Source: Candidatus Latescibacterota bacterium (GTDB lineage Bacteria > Latescibacterota > UBA2968 > GCA-2709665). Taken from it: a stretch of 42,279 nucleotides of DNA. The stretch lies in contig JAAXHE010000069.1 of the NCBI GenBank assembly GCA_012271065.1, positions 1 to 42,279 on the forward strand, read 5' to 3'. The notes under the pieces are model-generated. The model did not search any database. It was not told where the DNA came from and saw nothing but the letters and a program-made list of their open reading frames with translations. The position numbers and the translations under genes are program-made. Positions 1 to 7,792 of this stretch are shown here, piece by piece (the first letter of the stretch is position 1; every line of letters begins with the position of its first letter).

Positions 1-41
1 ATGCGACAACGACTGCGTTCTCATAGGGCTTCAAGCGGTGC

Positions 42-311
42 CTAAACTCGCTTGAGGAGCCATTCGTATTCGTCGTGCGAACCGATCCAGAACCATACGA
101 TATCTCCCTGGTCCATGACCCCAACGGCGCGGTAGTCGATGCTTACTTGACCTGGGTACACAGGACGCCGCCTGCTCACCCGCTTGAAGTCCAGGCTGGG
201 ATGATTGGGATTCGACGCAAAGAGGCGATAGGACTCCCGTGCCTGGCGCTGCACGTGCTCTGGAAGGCGGCGATAGGCTTCCCAGAAGGTGTTCTGCGTA
301 AACGAACACAC
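42..311 (-). CDS. RelE/ParE-like toxin of a type II toxin-antitoxin pair
   Basis: An 89-residue basic protein that I recognise as the toxin of a common two-gene module. The sequence shows an aromatic N-terminal helix (TFWEAYRRLP), the segment NPNHPSLDFKRV, then a beta-rich half ending in WFWIGSHDEYEWLL, which is typical of the RelE/ParE-fold toxins that act on ribosome-bound mRNA or gyrase. It begins at a GTG at 309-311, right after the remains of its antitoxin gene. The reading frame is complete and no residue is obviously missing, so the toxin looks intact while its antitoxin is broken. The target (mRNA or gyrase) cannot be told from sequence. Confidence 0.75.
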   Translation of the reverse strand: MCSFTQNTFWEAYRRLPEHVQRQARESYRLFASNPNHPSLDFKRVSRRRPVYPGQVSIDYRAVGVMDQGDIVWFWIGSHDEYEWLLKRV

Positions 312-323
312 ACCTACATCTCT

Positions 324-536
324 TCAAGAGAGAGGCCGAGTTCGCCCTGCATGGTGTTCCGACAAGGCCTCATCGGCCAAGTGCTACAAGAGGTTCTCCG
401 ACTCAGGCCGGGCAAATAGCTCAATCCATTGCCGCTCTGATTCCAGCTCAGCCAGGACGAAACGGGCGAAATTGTCCTGTTCCGTCTCCGGGAGTTCGGA
501 GGCTCTCTCAAAGGCTTGCTGAAGTAGCCTCGTCAT
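324..536 (-). pseudogene. Broken antitoxin gene paired with the RelE/ParE-like toxin
   Basis: From an ATG at 534-536 the frame reads MTRLLQQAFERASELPETEQ and continues through a FARFVLAELESERQW segment, the usual N-terminal half of the roughly 75-residue antitoxin that precedes this toxin family. After 50 residues there is an in-frame TAG (384-386). Beyond it the same frame reads HLADEALSEHHAGRTRPLS, exactly the expected continuation, and then stops at TGA (324-326). Adding one CT unit to the CTCTCTCT run would carry the frame into LEEM and a stop beside the toxin start. The gene therefore has an amber codon plus a probable two-base contraction. Sequencing error could explain one lesion, less easily both. 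Confidence 0.7.
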
Positions 537-594
537 TTAGTTTTCTCCCTTCTCATCGAACTCACTTGCCGTACAATCAAAACACTGCAATATG

Positions 595-708
595 TCACCA
601 CAAATAGAACGACGCCATCTTCTGCAGCACTCCGCAACGCGCAAACGACCCAGCCTCACGCGCCGTTTCAATCATGTGGCGTATGCGGATTTCGTCATGT
701 TTGATCAT
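595..708 (-). pseudogene. HepT (HEPN toxin) N-terminal remnant
   Basis: An ATG at 706-708 overlaps the end of the nucleotidyltransferase gene and opens a frame of only 37 residues beginning MIKHDEIRIRHMIETAREA. This is the start of the HEPN-fold RNase toxin HepT (DUF86), which normally runs to about 110-140 residues and carries its RX4HXY active site further downstream. Here the frame diverges after about 25 residues and stops at 595-597, so the catalytic part is absent. The overlap with the upstream gene is the normal arrangement for this toxin-antitoxin pair, which supports the identification despite the short length. Confidence 0.6.
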
Positions 709-1000
709 ATCGCAATTCCGCTGTGGCCAGAACGTCTTGCCGCAAATAGCGGCTAAGATCCTCCGGTGTTCGCAGACCCACTTTGCGTCCCGTGAATTGT
801 TTAGATAACTCCTGTTCCATGTAGGCGATACCAGCCAGTGCAGGAATGCGATCCCGCTCGAACTCGACCAGTACGTCTACATCGCTCTCCGGTCCAAAAT
901 CCTCTCGTATCGCTGAGCCAAAGATAGCGAGCCGCTTGATTCCGTGCTTCTGACAGAAGGCGACCAGCGCGGTCTTTGATAAAGATATCTGTGGGTTCAT
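695..1000 (-). CDS. MntA-type minimal nucleotidyltransferase (antitoxin of the HepT/MntA system)
   Basis: A 101-residue protein of the minimal nucleotidyltransferase family. It has the family signature GS-X10-DXD: Gly28-Ser29 (IFGSAIRED) and Asp40/Asp42 (SDVDVLVEFE). MntA proteins AMPylate a tyrosine of the HEPN toxin HepT and so silence it. The C-terminal half (GRKVGLRTPEDLSRYLRQDV) is typical of full-length members. The gene appears intact, but its partner directly downstream is only a stump, so the antitoxin seems to be an orphan in this window. Translation starts at ATG 998-1000, after a weak GAGTGA upstream sequence. Confidence 0.8.
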   Translation of the reverse strand: MNPQISLSKTALVAFCQKHGIKRLAIFGSAIREDFGPESDVDVLVEFERDRIPALAGIAYMEQELSKQFTGRKVGLRTPEDLSRYLRQDVLATAELRYDQT

Positions 1001-1191
1001 TGCTTTGGCTCACTCATTTCGACCGGTACGATGCTCGTCTCAGCCCCCTTCTCGAGTCCCGGCGGACGCTGTGTGCATCATCCATATCCCCAAACTACCC
1101 TGGCGCAGTCCATGAGCAGCGCTCGCATGGCAGGCGCTATTCGATACTTAAAGGCCCCCCGATGACAAGAGCCCAAGAGAATCTCTCCAGT

Positions 1192-2005
1192 TCAGTTTCC
1201 ATTTACCTTCTTTACACGTTCCTTGTTCCAGGACATTACATCACCTGCGCGCATGCTTATTTGGCACTTTTTACAGGTTACTTGGTCGTCTGGGGCCGGC
1301 TCCTCTTTCTCTGCCACTCCGAACTTCCGCATTGTAGACACACTATGTTGATCCTCCGTGGCCCCGACGATGTTGTTACTCCGAGCTCTTTTCCAGCTTT
1401 GGTGACCTCCCACCTTATAGAGCCGTCTGCATTAAAATGAGCTGTAGCCATGTGTTCCCCTCGTCTACTTCCTACACGTGTAGCTTCCCGCCAGCTGTCA
1501 AAGGTGTTTTCTACAACCAATTGGACGATCTGTGCATGGATAATCGCAAGATCTGGGATTACCAACTCTGCCACGTGATGAACGAAGCCTACCCCCTTCG
1601 TTCTCCCTTTCTTCCTACCATCCAGTACTTCCGATCTGGATGGCACATTTCTTCGTCCAGATATTTAAGCAGGTTATCAATTGTATTTGGCGTATTCTCT
1701 TCCACAAACTTCTTGATCCTCGCCTGACTCTTCGTTCCAAGATTTCGATAGTTCTTCTCCGCTTCGTGCTTCTTTGTGATGGGACGTTCTTCACTTTTCG
1801 CCAGTGCCTTCAAAGCTAACTCGAATGCAAGTCCTGTACATACGTGTGCCACGTTCAGCTCATTCATGTCGGTCTCGACATCCTGCCATCCGCGTCCACT
1901 TCTTTGGTCTTTTTCCAGAGCGGTCTTCATCCACACTTGGCTATCTCCCAGCCAATTGCTAATTGGTGCTCGATCCTCGATTTTGATCGTTTTCTTAAAA
2001 TTCAT
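1192..2005 (-). pseudogene. HEPN-like protein with C-terminal zinc ribbon, interrupted by two frameshifts
   Basis: The first 138 residues start at ATG 2003-2005 and contain a helical segment (HVCTGLAFELALKALAKSE, then TKKHEAEKNYRNLG) resembling HEPN domains of defence and toxin proteins. This frame stops at 1589. One extra G in the G5 run (complement of 1592-1596) would join it to an overlapping frame that continues sensibly (GFVHHVAELVIPDLA...) to a CLQCG knuckle near its end. One extra A in the run at 1306-1308 would join that to a third frame with CKKC, completing a CxxC...CxxC zinc ribbon and ending at 1192. The repaired product would be about 270 residues. The gene lies downstream of an hsdS remnant and the TIR cassette. 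It is either decayed or carries two homopolymer sequencing errors. The HEPN assignment is tentative. Confidence 0.5.
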
Positions 2006-2091
2006 GCGTATCTTTCAGTTGTGAGTGCTTATTTGCCAACAGATCCATTCAGTTTAGCGACGAATCGTGGGGCCCTCGCAGTGTGGAGAGG

Positions 2092-2166
2092 TCAAGTTCC
2101 TCCAACCCGTATCTCACCCGTCATCAGCTTTCGCAGAAGCGCTTTGAACTGATCCTTCAACTCGTG
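2092..2166 (-). pseudogene. 3'-terminal remnant of a type I restriction specificity gene (hsdS)
   Basis: After a TAA at 2167-2169 the minus strand reads 24 codons, HELKDQFKALLRKLMTGEIR followed by VGGT and a TGA at 2092-2094. This is the highly conserved extreme C-terminus of HsdS proteins (compare LEELFKALLHMLMAGEI near the end of the intact HsdS in this window, around 7830-7870). No start codon or upstream HsdS sequence is attached, so it is a gene fragment. It sits between the DUF1863 TIR gene and the broken HEPN-like gene, and implies that a second type I locus once occupied this place or that the cassette was inserted into one. Confidence 0.6.
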
Positions 2167-2227
2167 TTATTAGTTGAGATTTGGCCGTAGCCGGAGGATA
2201 GTCGGGTGTCATCTCTGCCAGGCGAAA

Positions 2228-2833
2228 TCAAGAATTGTGTCGTCGCATTGGCCGGCTGAAGTCATACTCACAGCGGCCACGATCCTCGAAGGTCGCATCA
2301 ACCAGAAACTTCAATTTTCCGACATCATTTTCGATTCTGTTCCACGGCGCCACGGAGATCTTGGCCTCAGGTTTGAGAAGATTATCAATGATCCGATCTG
2401 GCATATGTGGATACCGACGTTCATATTCACGTCTCGTGTCAACCGATATCCATGACGTGACGTCTGGATAGACACAGTTCTTCTCTCCATCTCCGTGCGC
2501 AGCAGTGAAATTTTCAGATGTACCAGGTAAATTGACGACCAGAATGCCCGATTTCTTATTGACGGTTCCATCAAACATGCTTGAGTAAATCTCCCAGTCA
2601 ACGTGCTTTCTACGTTCTGTCTCTGTTCCGACCAGAACAATCGTCACCGTCGAATCTCTCAAGTATTCGTCTCGGATAATCTCACGTATCCTCTCGTCGC
2701 TAAGGTGTTCGGAAACATCTCCCGTATCCACGGATTTATCTATGAATATCGAATGTTGCCAACCCAATTCAACCAAACGTTCCTTGTACCATTGGTCGTT
2801 CTTGTGGTGGTAGGTAATAAAGACCTTATGCAT
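2228..2833 (-). CDS. DUF1863 (MTH538-type) TIR protein, ThsB-like
   Basis: A 201-residue protein matching the DUF1863 TIR-like family, to which the Thoeris sensor ThsB belongs. It starts MHKVFITYHHKNDQWYKERL, has the IFIDKSVDTGD segment, and the signature HVDWEIYSSM with a likely catalytic Glu81. In Thoeris, ThsB detects infection and makes a cyclic ADP-ribose isomer from NAD that activates ThsA. A good Shine-Dalgarno (AGGAG, six bases before ATG) lies inside the 3' end of the upstream SLOG gene, and the two genes overlap by 8 bases, so they are translationally coupled. No SIR2- or Macro-type ThsA is present; the partners here are the SLOG and tandem-TIR proteins. Family assignment is firm; the signalling role is inferred. 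Confidence 0.85.
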   Translation of the reverse strand: MHKVFITYHHKNDQWYKERLVELGWQHSIFIDKSVDTGDVSEHLSDERIREIIRDEYLRDSTVTIVLVGTETERRKHVDWEIYSSMFDGTVNKKSGILVVNLPGTSENFTAAHGDGEKNCVYPDVTSWISVDTRREYERRYPHMPDRIIDNLLKPEAKISVAPWNRIENDVGKLKFLVDATFEDRGRCEYDFSRPMRRHNS

Positions 2834-3671
2834 CGCATTCTCCTGTGGATTCCAAATTCAATTCGTTGAATATCCGCCGAAGGCCCCGCGACACGAGCGT
2901 TACCGCCTGATGGATATGGGGCGTCCGAGCAAGAATGGCATTTTCATCTTCAGATAGTCGGTTGCGCAGATCACCCGGGGAGTAACCCTCAAAGCACGGG
3001 CGGCCATCCCAGTTTGAACGCGAACCGGCCCAAGGTTCTACAATCCCCAGAGTCTCCGCGATGTCACGGGTACAACCGCCGAAGCCGCCAAGCAGGAAGA
3101 CCGGTTGACGAGATTGAAGAGACAGAAGCGTTTCCTCGGCGATACCCGGCATACGTCCCCTGTAGCCATCTACTCTTCCTCCGAGCACAAGCCGCGCCTG
3201 AGTTTCTTCCCGCATGACGACTCGCATCTTCGTCAGCCCTTCGGCCCACTCGTCGAAATCCGGCTCATGTACCGGAAGATCCAGCCGTTGCTCCCACTCC
3301 AGTCGACTGCCATCCCGTGCAAGAAAGATGAGGCGCGCGGACGCTTCATGCCCGGCGGTGAACGCAGCCAGGTCGTCCGCCGTCATTCGAATATGTACGG
3401 GCCACGCAAGGTAGTCAGTAACGGTGATTCTTCCACTATGGTGTGGGTGATCCCGATACCGCAGAATTAGCTCGAACAACAGTTCGGTAAAGCCGTGACC
3501 ACGAAGATCGCCGCCGTAAGCCAGACTGGTTCCGGAGGAGAGCAGATGCAATGCAATCTCGGCCATTGCATCTTGCAGGTGCTCGTCGCTCAGCCCGAGC
3601 ATGGCCATGTCAGGGCTTTCCGACGTCGAAATCGCCACAGTCGGCATTGGCTTGGTCGTTTGAAGCGTCAT
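2826..3671 (-). CDS. SLOG-superfamily protein linked to TIR proteins
   Basis: About 281 residues of a Rossmannoid, nucleotide-binding SLOG-type fold. Visible hallmarks are the N-terminal strand TVAISTSESPD, the helix plus glycine turn LLSSGTSLAYGGDLRGHGF, the strand ARLVLGGRVDGYRGRMPGI, and PVFLLGGFGGCTRDIAETLG. The SLOG domain of Thoeris ThsA binds the TIR-made signal, so a ligand-sensing role is plausible, but this protein has no fused effector domain. I start it at ATG 3669-3671, which overlaps the preceding stop as ATGA and has a strong GGAGG eight bases upstream; an ATG 18 bases earlier is possible. The exact SLOG subfamily (LD_cluster2-like is my guess) needs a profile search. Confidence 0.7.
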   Translation of the reverse strand: MTLQTTKPMPTVAISTSESPDMAMLGLSDEHLQDAMAEIALHLLSSGTSLAYGGDLRGHGFTELLFELILRYRDHPHHSGRITVTDYLAWPVHIRMTADDLAAFTAGHEASARLIFLARDGSRLEWEQRLDLPVHEPDFDEWAEGLTKMRVVMREETQARLVLGGRVDGYRGRMPGIAEETLLSLQSRQPVFLLGGFGGCTRDIAETLGIVEPWAGSRSNWDGRPCFEGYSPGDLRNRLSEDENAILARTPHIHQAVTLVSRGLRRIFNELNLESTGECDA

Positions 3672-4834
3672 GGGATTTCCTCCATCCACTCCGTCAGTGT
3701 CAACGTACGCACATTCGGCGCAATCTCTGTGAATAGCCGGGTCTCGTCAGAAGCCAGAGGTGGTTCTGGATAAACGATCGCCGCACCACCCTCACTCTCG
3801 TAAGCCTGTAGCGTCGCCAGCGAGATCAGCTCGGGCGGCCGCGCCGTGAACAGCACATCGGAGTATGCCTCACGAAACGGCTCAACGCGGCACCGCCACA
3901 GGTACGTTCGGAAGACTTCGTCAAGCAGGCGCCCGATCACCGTTCGAATCCGATCCTGTTGATCCGCACCCATTCGCACGACCGGTACATTGCCCATGTA
4001 TGGAATACTACGCTGATCAACATCGCGCAGGCAGTCGACGACGATCATCGGCACATGGCGTCGCTTCGCCTCAATTACCTCTCGACGGCACCACTCGCGG
4101 GAGGAGTAGGAATCCGTGTGCAACGTCATGACGACACTGGTTTCGATCTGGTGCAGCAGAACCTCACGAAAAGATAATCCGACCGGGATGTCGCGGACAT
4201 CGAAAAAACTCGACAAAGCACTGTTTTCGTGTAGCCAATCTCGGATGCTTCGCGCGATCGTTTCGCCGTCGTCGTCATGCTTCGAGTGGCTGATAAATAC
4301 CTGGATTCTCTCCAGGTAATCTGCCAGAGGCGCCTCCGTTGATTCAGGACCGCAGAGCCGATGTCGAAGCATTCGGATGAATTCACAGGTGAGGTCGCTG
4401 ACGAGGCGCCGCTGCCGGTCCGCATACGATCCTTCCCAACGATCCCAGCGCAATGCTTGCTCCTCAAGTTGAAGTTCACGGCCTCCGGATTCCATTACTA
4501 CAGGAAAGAGGCGAGCGGACAGTCCCCGCGTCTGTGCGTTCCGGGAAAGTTCGCGAACATAATTCGACCATTCCTGGTCACCAGCGAGTGCCGAGTCCAC
4601 CAGCACAACGACGGCAGTCGTTTCCACTTCGTCCCAGTCGATTGATAGCGGCGCAGGTTCACCAAGTGCCATTTGACAGCGGTAGATGACGCTCAATCCA
4701 GGATCACCTGCAATGTTTCGATGGCGGTCTCGGCCGAAATGTCTACGAAGCAAGTCTGCTACCTTGCCACCGTTTTCATTCAAGGGATGCCAGACGATAT
4801 AAAGAGTAAAAAGCGGGCGAGTTGTTGTTTCCAT
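3668..4834 (-). CDS. Tandem TIR-domain protein
   Basis: A 388-residue protein with two TIR-like domains. The N-terminal one (about residues 8-160) begins TLYIVWHPLNENGG and has VVVLVDSALAGDQEWSNYVR but lacks a clear catalytic SxxWCxxE motif. The second (about 176-310) begins IQVFISHSKHDDDGE and contains SSREWCRREVIEAK with the expected catalytic Glu252, so it is probably an active NADase or cyclase. A C-terminal tail of about 80 residues follows, with no recognised domain. It is the first gene of a coupled three-gene unit (tandem TIR, SLOG, DUF1863 TIR). A 5-bp hairpin (4847-4862) sits in its short leader. Whether it acts as effector or signal maker cannot be decided from sequence. Confidence 0.8.
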   Translation of the reverse strand: METTTRPLFTLYIVWHPLNENGGKVADLLRRHFGRDRHRNIAGDPGLSVIYRCQMALGEPAPLSIDWDEVETTAVVVLVDSALAGDQEWSNYVRELSRNAQTRGLSARLFPVVMESGGRELQLEEQALRWDRWEGSYADRQRRLVSDLTCEFIRMLRHRLCGPESTEAPLADYLERIQVFISHSKHDDDGETIARSIRDWLHENSALSSFFDVRDIPVGLSFREVLLHQIETSVVMTLHTDSYSSREWCRREVIEAKRRHVPMIVVDCLRDVDQRSIPYMGNVPVVRMGADQQDRIRTVIGRLLDEVFRTYLWRCRVEPFREAYSDVLFTARPPELISLATLQAYESEGGAAIVYPEPPLASDETRLFTEIAPNVRTLTLTEWMEEIP

Positions 4835-4888
4835 AGTGTGGTTCAGACCCGTCTAAGCGGGTGCCTTGCTTACGTGCCCTTCAGTCAT

Positions 4889-5773
4889 CTAACCCACCAC
4901 GTATGGTGAATCCAAATTGCGAATTAAGCCGTCTATGCGATAGCTTGTACAGAATTCATCTCGAGTTGAGTCGTCAATGATCTGCCACAGTATCACGGCA
5001 AAAAGAGCGCACAACGTCGTCGCAAGTGTTTGGGTATTCCTAACTAACTCGATAACTGTTTCCGCATCGTCTGTGCCATCGCGATACATGGTCGGATCTT
5101 CGTAGTTTGACTTTACTCGCACACGATATAGATAGTCAAGAACTGTCGTTGGCCACAAACTTCTTGCGATCTTTATCTGGGCTGGCTCCTTTAATACGCC
5201 ATTTCTTTTACCTGGTTTTCTTGCTTTTGCTCTCTCCCTGTTCAATTTCTCGACGATCAGCCTTCGCCGAGTTGTGTCGAGACATTGTGCAATGTGGGCG
5301 TCCCTCGTCTCAGTTTTTGGACGCTCAAGATTGAGTCCCGAACCTATAAATCTGCGGTCGTCGGGAAGATTGACAAGCTCTGGCTGGAGATACTTGAATC
5401 CCTTGTATCCATTCCGAAGTACAGCGCCGAATGGTAACGGCAGGAGATGCCGTACGAGACTAGATTCGGCCTTTCTGATGAACCCACCGTGTGTTTGTGG
5501 TAAATTGCCGGGGCCATCCTTGGCGGCCAAGCACGCCATACCGAATCCATGAATCGCATAGTACGCCTGCACAGGCAACCAAAGCGCGCTGGTCATCGCG
5601 AAGCCAGGATTGTCGTCGACAGGTATGCTCTTGATGAGTTCTAGCGTAAGGTTCCCTCGCAACAGATGTTGTGTCACTAAAGTGAGATTCAAGTGCAACG
5701 ACGGTTTGAGCCGGCAGAAACCTGGCATACGACATTGAGCGTCACGAAGGGAGAATTCGTCCCGTTTTCGCAA
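4889..5773 (-). CDS. Uncharacterised helical protein of the defence island, possibly HEPN-like
   Basis: About 294 residues, not recognised with confidence. The middle is helical (LWLPVQAYYAIHGFGMACLA, then THGGFIRKAESSLVRHLL), and the C-terminal third has LDYLYRVRVKSNYED followed by ELVRNTQTLATTLCALFAVI. This layout resembles HEPN-type proteins, in which a conserved Arg followed by a polar/aromatic cluster forms an RNase site, but no proper RX4-6H motif is present. A basic stretch (KLNRERAKARKPGKRNG) lies between. The frame is open back to about 5829 without a clear ATG; the first plausible start is TTG at 5773, so the N-terminus is uncertain. It lies 54 bases upstream of the tandem-TIR gene on the same strand and may belong to the same system. 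Confidence 0.5.
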   Translation of the reverse strand: MRKRDEFSLRDAQCRMPGFCRLKPSLHLNLTLVTQHLLRGNLTLELIKSIPVDDNPGFAMTSALWLPVQAYYAIHGFGMACLAAKDGPGNLPQTHGGFIRKAESSLVRHLLPLPFGAVLRNGYKGFKYLQPELVNLPDDRRFIGSGLNLERPKTETRDAHIAQCLDTTRRRLIVEKLNRERAKARKPGKRNGVLKEPAQIKIARSLWPTTVLDYLYRVRVKSNYEDPTMYRDGTDDAETVIELVRNTQTLATTLCALFAVILWQIIDDSTRDEFCTSYRIDGLIRNLDSPYVVG

Positions 5774-6151
5774 ACACCAAGCCGCACTATAGTTGGAGTA
5801 CGTTCTGATCGCTGCGTGGGTATCGGAAATTTATAGATCCACGGTTATCTACGGGCCCATGTGTTGCTAGTAAATGGTACCAGCAGGCTTTCTAAGGTCT
5901 TGATCGGCGACGCGAATCCCGCCAATCATCAACGTGTGCAGCATCGGGTGTCACAAGTCCTTCGGCTAAGGCGGCCTTGCGCACCCGCTGCCCGGCCACC
6001 TCTCGGGCATGCGTCTCGCCGAACAGCACCTGCCTGCCACACTGGTTCAGTCTTGTGCGCATTGTAATGGCCCGCGTGGCGGCGCGTCCCTGCGATCTCC
6101 ATTAACTCCAGCGCTTCCGACTCGCAAAAATTGGTAAGGCCTGTGATGCAG
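5774..6151 (-). other. Intergenic stretch within the defence island
   Basis: About 380 bases between the ATPase and the helical-protein gene. The only longer open frame I noticed is a 56-codon minus-strand one beginning at ATG 6060-6062 (MRTRLNQCGRQVLFGETHAR...); its composition is protein-like and basic, but I recognise no family and it could be a fragment of a lost gene. No repeat, promoter or transposon end stands out. An hsdR gene, which might be expected after hsdS and the ATPase, is not here. Confidence 0.3.
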
Positions 6152-7792
6152 TCAAGCATCATTGCTTTTCCCAACATCAAGCAATTCCGCAAGAGGCCGT
6201 ATACGCCTCTTTAGGCTTTCAGTAAGGTTCGCATCGTCGCCGACACGCGCTATGACCATGCGCTCGTAATCTGCCTGACTCCTACATCCTAGAGCTGTGA
6301 CGATTCTCTCAAAGACGCTACTCTCTCTGAATGGATAGCGGGCAATCAGCCCATCAAGGTCTTCCGATTCTACGAGACCATTGATGCGATTCAATTCGCC
6401 TTCGTAGGGATTGTCTATCGGTTCACTGATTTTCAGCTGTTCGCCGGCTGTCCGGATCTCCTTCCAATCAGGCAAATGGACCACAAAGCGGTCGTAAACC
6501 ACTCTCTCACTACGTCTTGCGGCCATTCTCTCGCGAAGGACTTGGTCAGATCCAATTGCTTCCAAAGCACTTCGTTTAGAAGCGTCAAGCATCTCCTTTG
6601 GGCCGCGACCCAAGGACTCTGCCTGTCTGCAACCAACGGATTCGATAGCATCCGAACAATAGTACAGTGATTCTACCGAACATACTTCCAAAGCAAACAC
6701 GCCGTCTTGGGCGAGTTTATTGACTTCCTCATCGTCACGGTCGTCTCTATCGATCAACCCAAATGCCTCCACGTGGTGATGCTTCTGCGAGCTCCGAAGG
6801 CCATTCACTGCTCTAACCTCATTCCAACTCCCCTTTGGAATCACCGATAGCTCTGGAAACAGGCATCCATACAACGGCAGGTCAGGGCTATTAGCCGTGC
6901 CTTCCACAAAAAGAATTTTCCTCCTTGCGCCCAAGATGTCCCGCTTAAGATCCTCCGGCATTCCCGCGTCGGATTCGAGAACTTCGGCTTCCCATGCACT
7001 AGGATGACTTCCACTCCATTTACAGGAGCGCAAAATAACAACATTGGCCGCTGGATTGGCAACTGGCAACGCAATCTCGTGGGTGGAAATTATGAAGGCG
7101 CAGTCTTTACGCTTGGCAAATAATGCAGATAGAAATGGCTCAATGATGGACCGATGGAGATGGCGCTCGGGTTCGTCGATCAGCAAAATCGTGCCTGCCT
7201 CCACAGTAAGGACATTGGCCGCCATTATTGCTGCGGCTCTTTCTCCATCCGACATCTGTGCGATGCTGAACCTGTGGTCGTTATTCTTGTGTTGAGCCAG
7301 AATTTCTTCGTCGTTAGAATTCTGAAGAGATACTGTAAGAGTTCCTAAGCGAAGTAGGTCGTTGAGCTGTTTAAAAAGAGACTCGGATTTTGAGGCGAAC
7401 TTAGTAGCCTTGTCCGGGTTTGCGTTGTCGATGTATTGTCCAATGGTCCGATAACGGGTGTTATCTTTAGCCACTAGGTCAAACAGCACTGCTGACTGCC
7501 GTTGCGCAGGGTTGTGTTCCATCCACCGAGCGTTAATCTCTCTGTCCCAATTCCTGACGTTTGACTCAAAGTCCCGCCGTCTGCGCGCCGTGAAGTCGAG
7601 GTTTCCTGACTCAAGCCAAGTCTGCCTGTGGGCAGCAATACGTTTAACTGGCGGTCCGCCAATCAACGTAACCCAGTGCTGCAATAGAGCCGACTTTCCA
7701 GAGCCATTGGCGCCGACTACGTACAGTTGCTGGCCTACATCAACAGATATAGTTAACGAATCACCTGAGATCCTAGGAATAGATATTTCCAT
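6152..7792 (-). CDS. ABC/OLD-type ATPase with DUF4435-like C-terminal region
   Basis: A 546-residue ATPase. The Walker A is GANGSGKS (residues 27-34), the ABC-like signature is MSDGERAAA, Walker B is TILLIDEPERHLH, and a switch histidine follows in FIISTHEIALP. The second half begins ARRKILFVEGTANSPDLPLY and contains AFGLIDRDDRDDEE, acidic motifs of the TOPRIM-like DUF4435 region found in nuclease-coupled ATPases. Such proteins are often encoded inside type I restriction loci. Its ATG directly abuts the hsdS stop (TAG-ATG), so it is co-translated with hsdS. It is the only gene in the immediate RM cluster that could supply nuclease activity, since no hsdR is seen. That role is an inference. 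Confidence 0.75.
   Translation of the reverse strand: MEISIPRISGDSLTISVDVGQQLYVVGANGSGKSALLQHWVTLIGGPPVKRIAAHRQTWLESGNLDFTARRRRDFESNVRNWDREINARWMEHNPAQRQSAVLFDLVAKDNTRYRTIGQYIDNANPDKATKFASKSESLFKQLNDLLRLGTLTVSLQNSNDEEILAQHKNNDHRFSIAQMSDGERAAAIMAANVLTVEAGTILLIDEPERHLHRSIIEPFLSALFAKRKDCAFIISTHEIALPVANPAANVVILRSCKWSGSHPSAWEAEVLESDAGMPEDLKRDILGARRKILFVEGTANSPDLPLYGCLFPELSVIPKGSWNEVRAVNGLRSSQKHHHVEAFGLIDRDDRDDEEVNKLAQDGVFALEVCSVESLYYCSDAIESVGCRQAESLGRGPKEMLDASKRSALEAIGSDQVLRERMAARRSERVVYDRFVVHLPDWKEIRTAGEQLKISEPIDNPYEGELNRINGLVESEDLDGLIARYPFRESSVFERIVTALGCRSQADYERMVIARVGDDANLTESLKRRIRPLAELLDVGKSNDA

Noticed and set aside
384..386. TAG in the antitoxin gene as a pyrrolysine or recoded codon
   Set aside because: A second lesion (CT contraction) follows in the same gene and no other TAG read-through case is seen, so decay or error is simpler.
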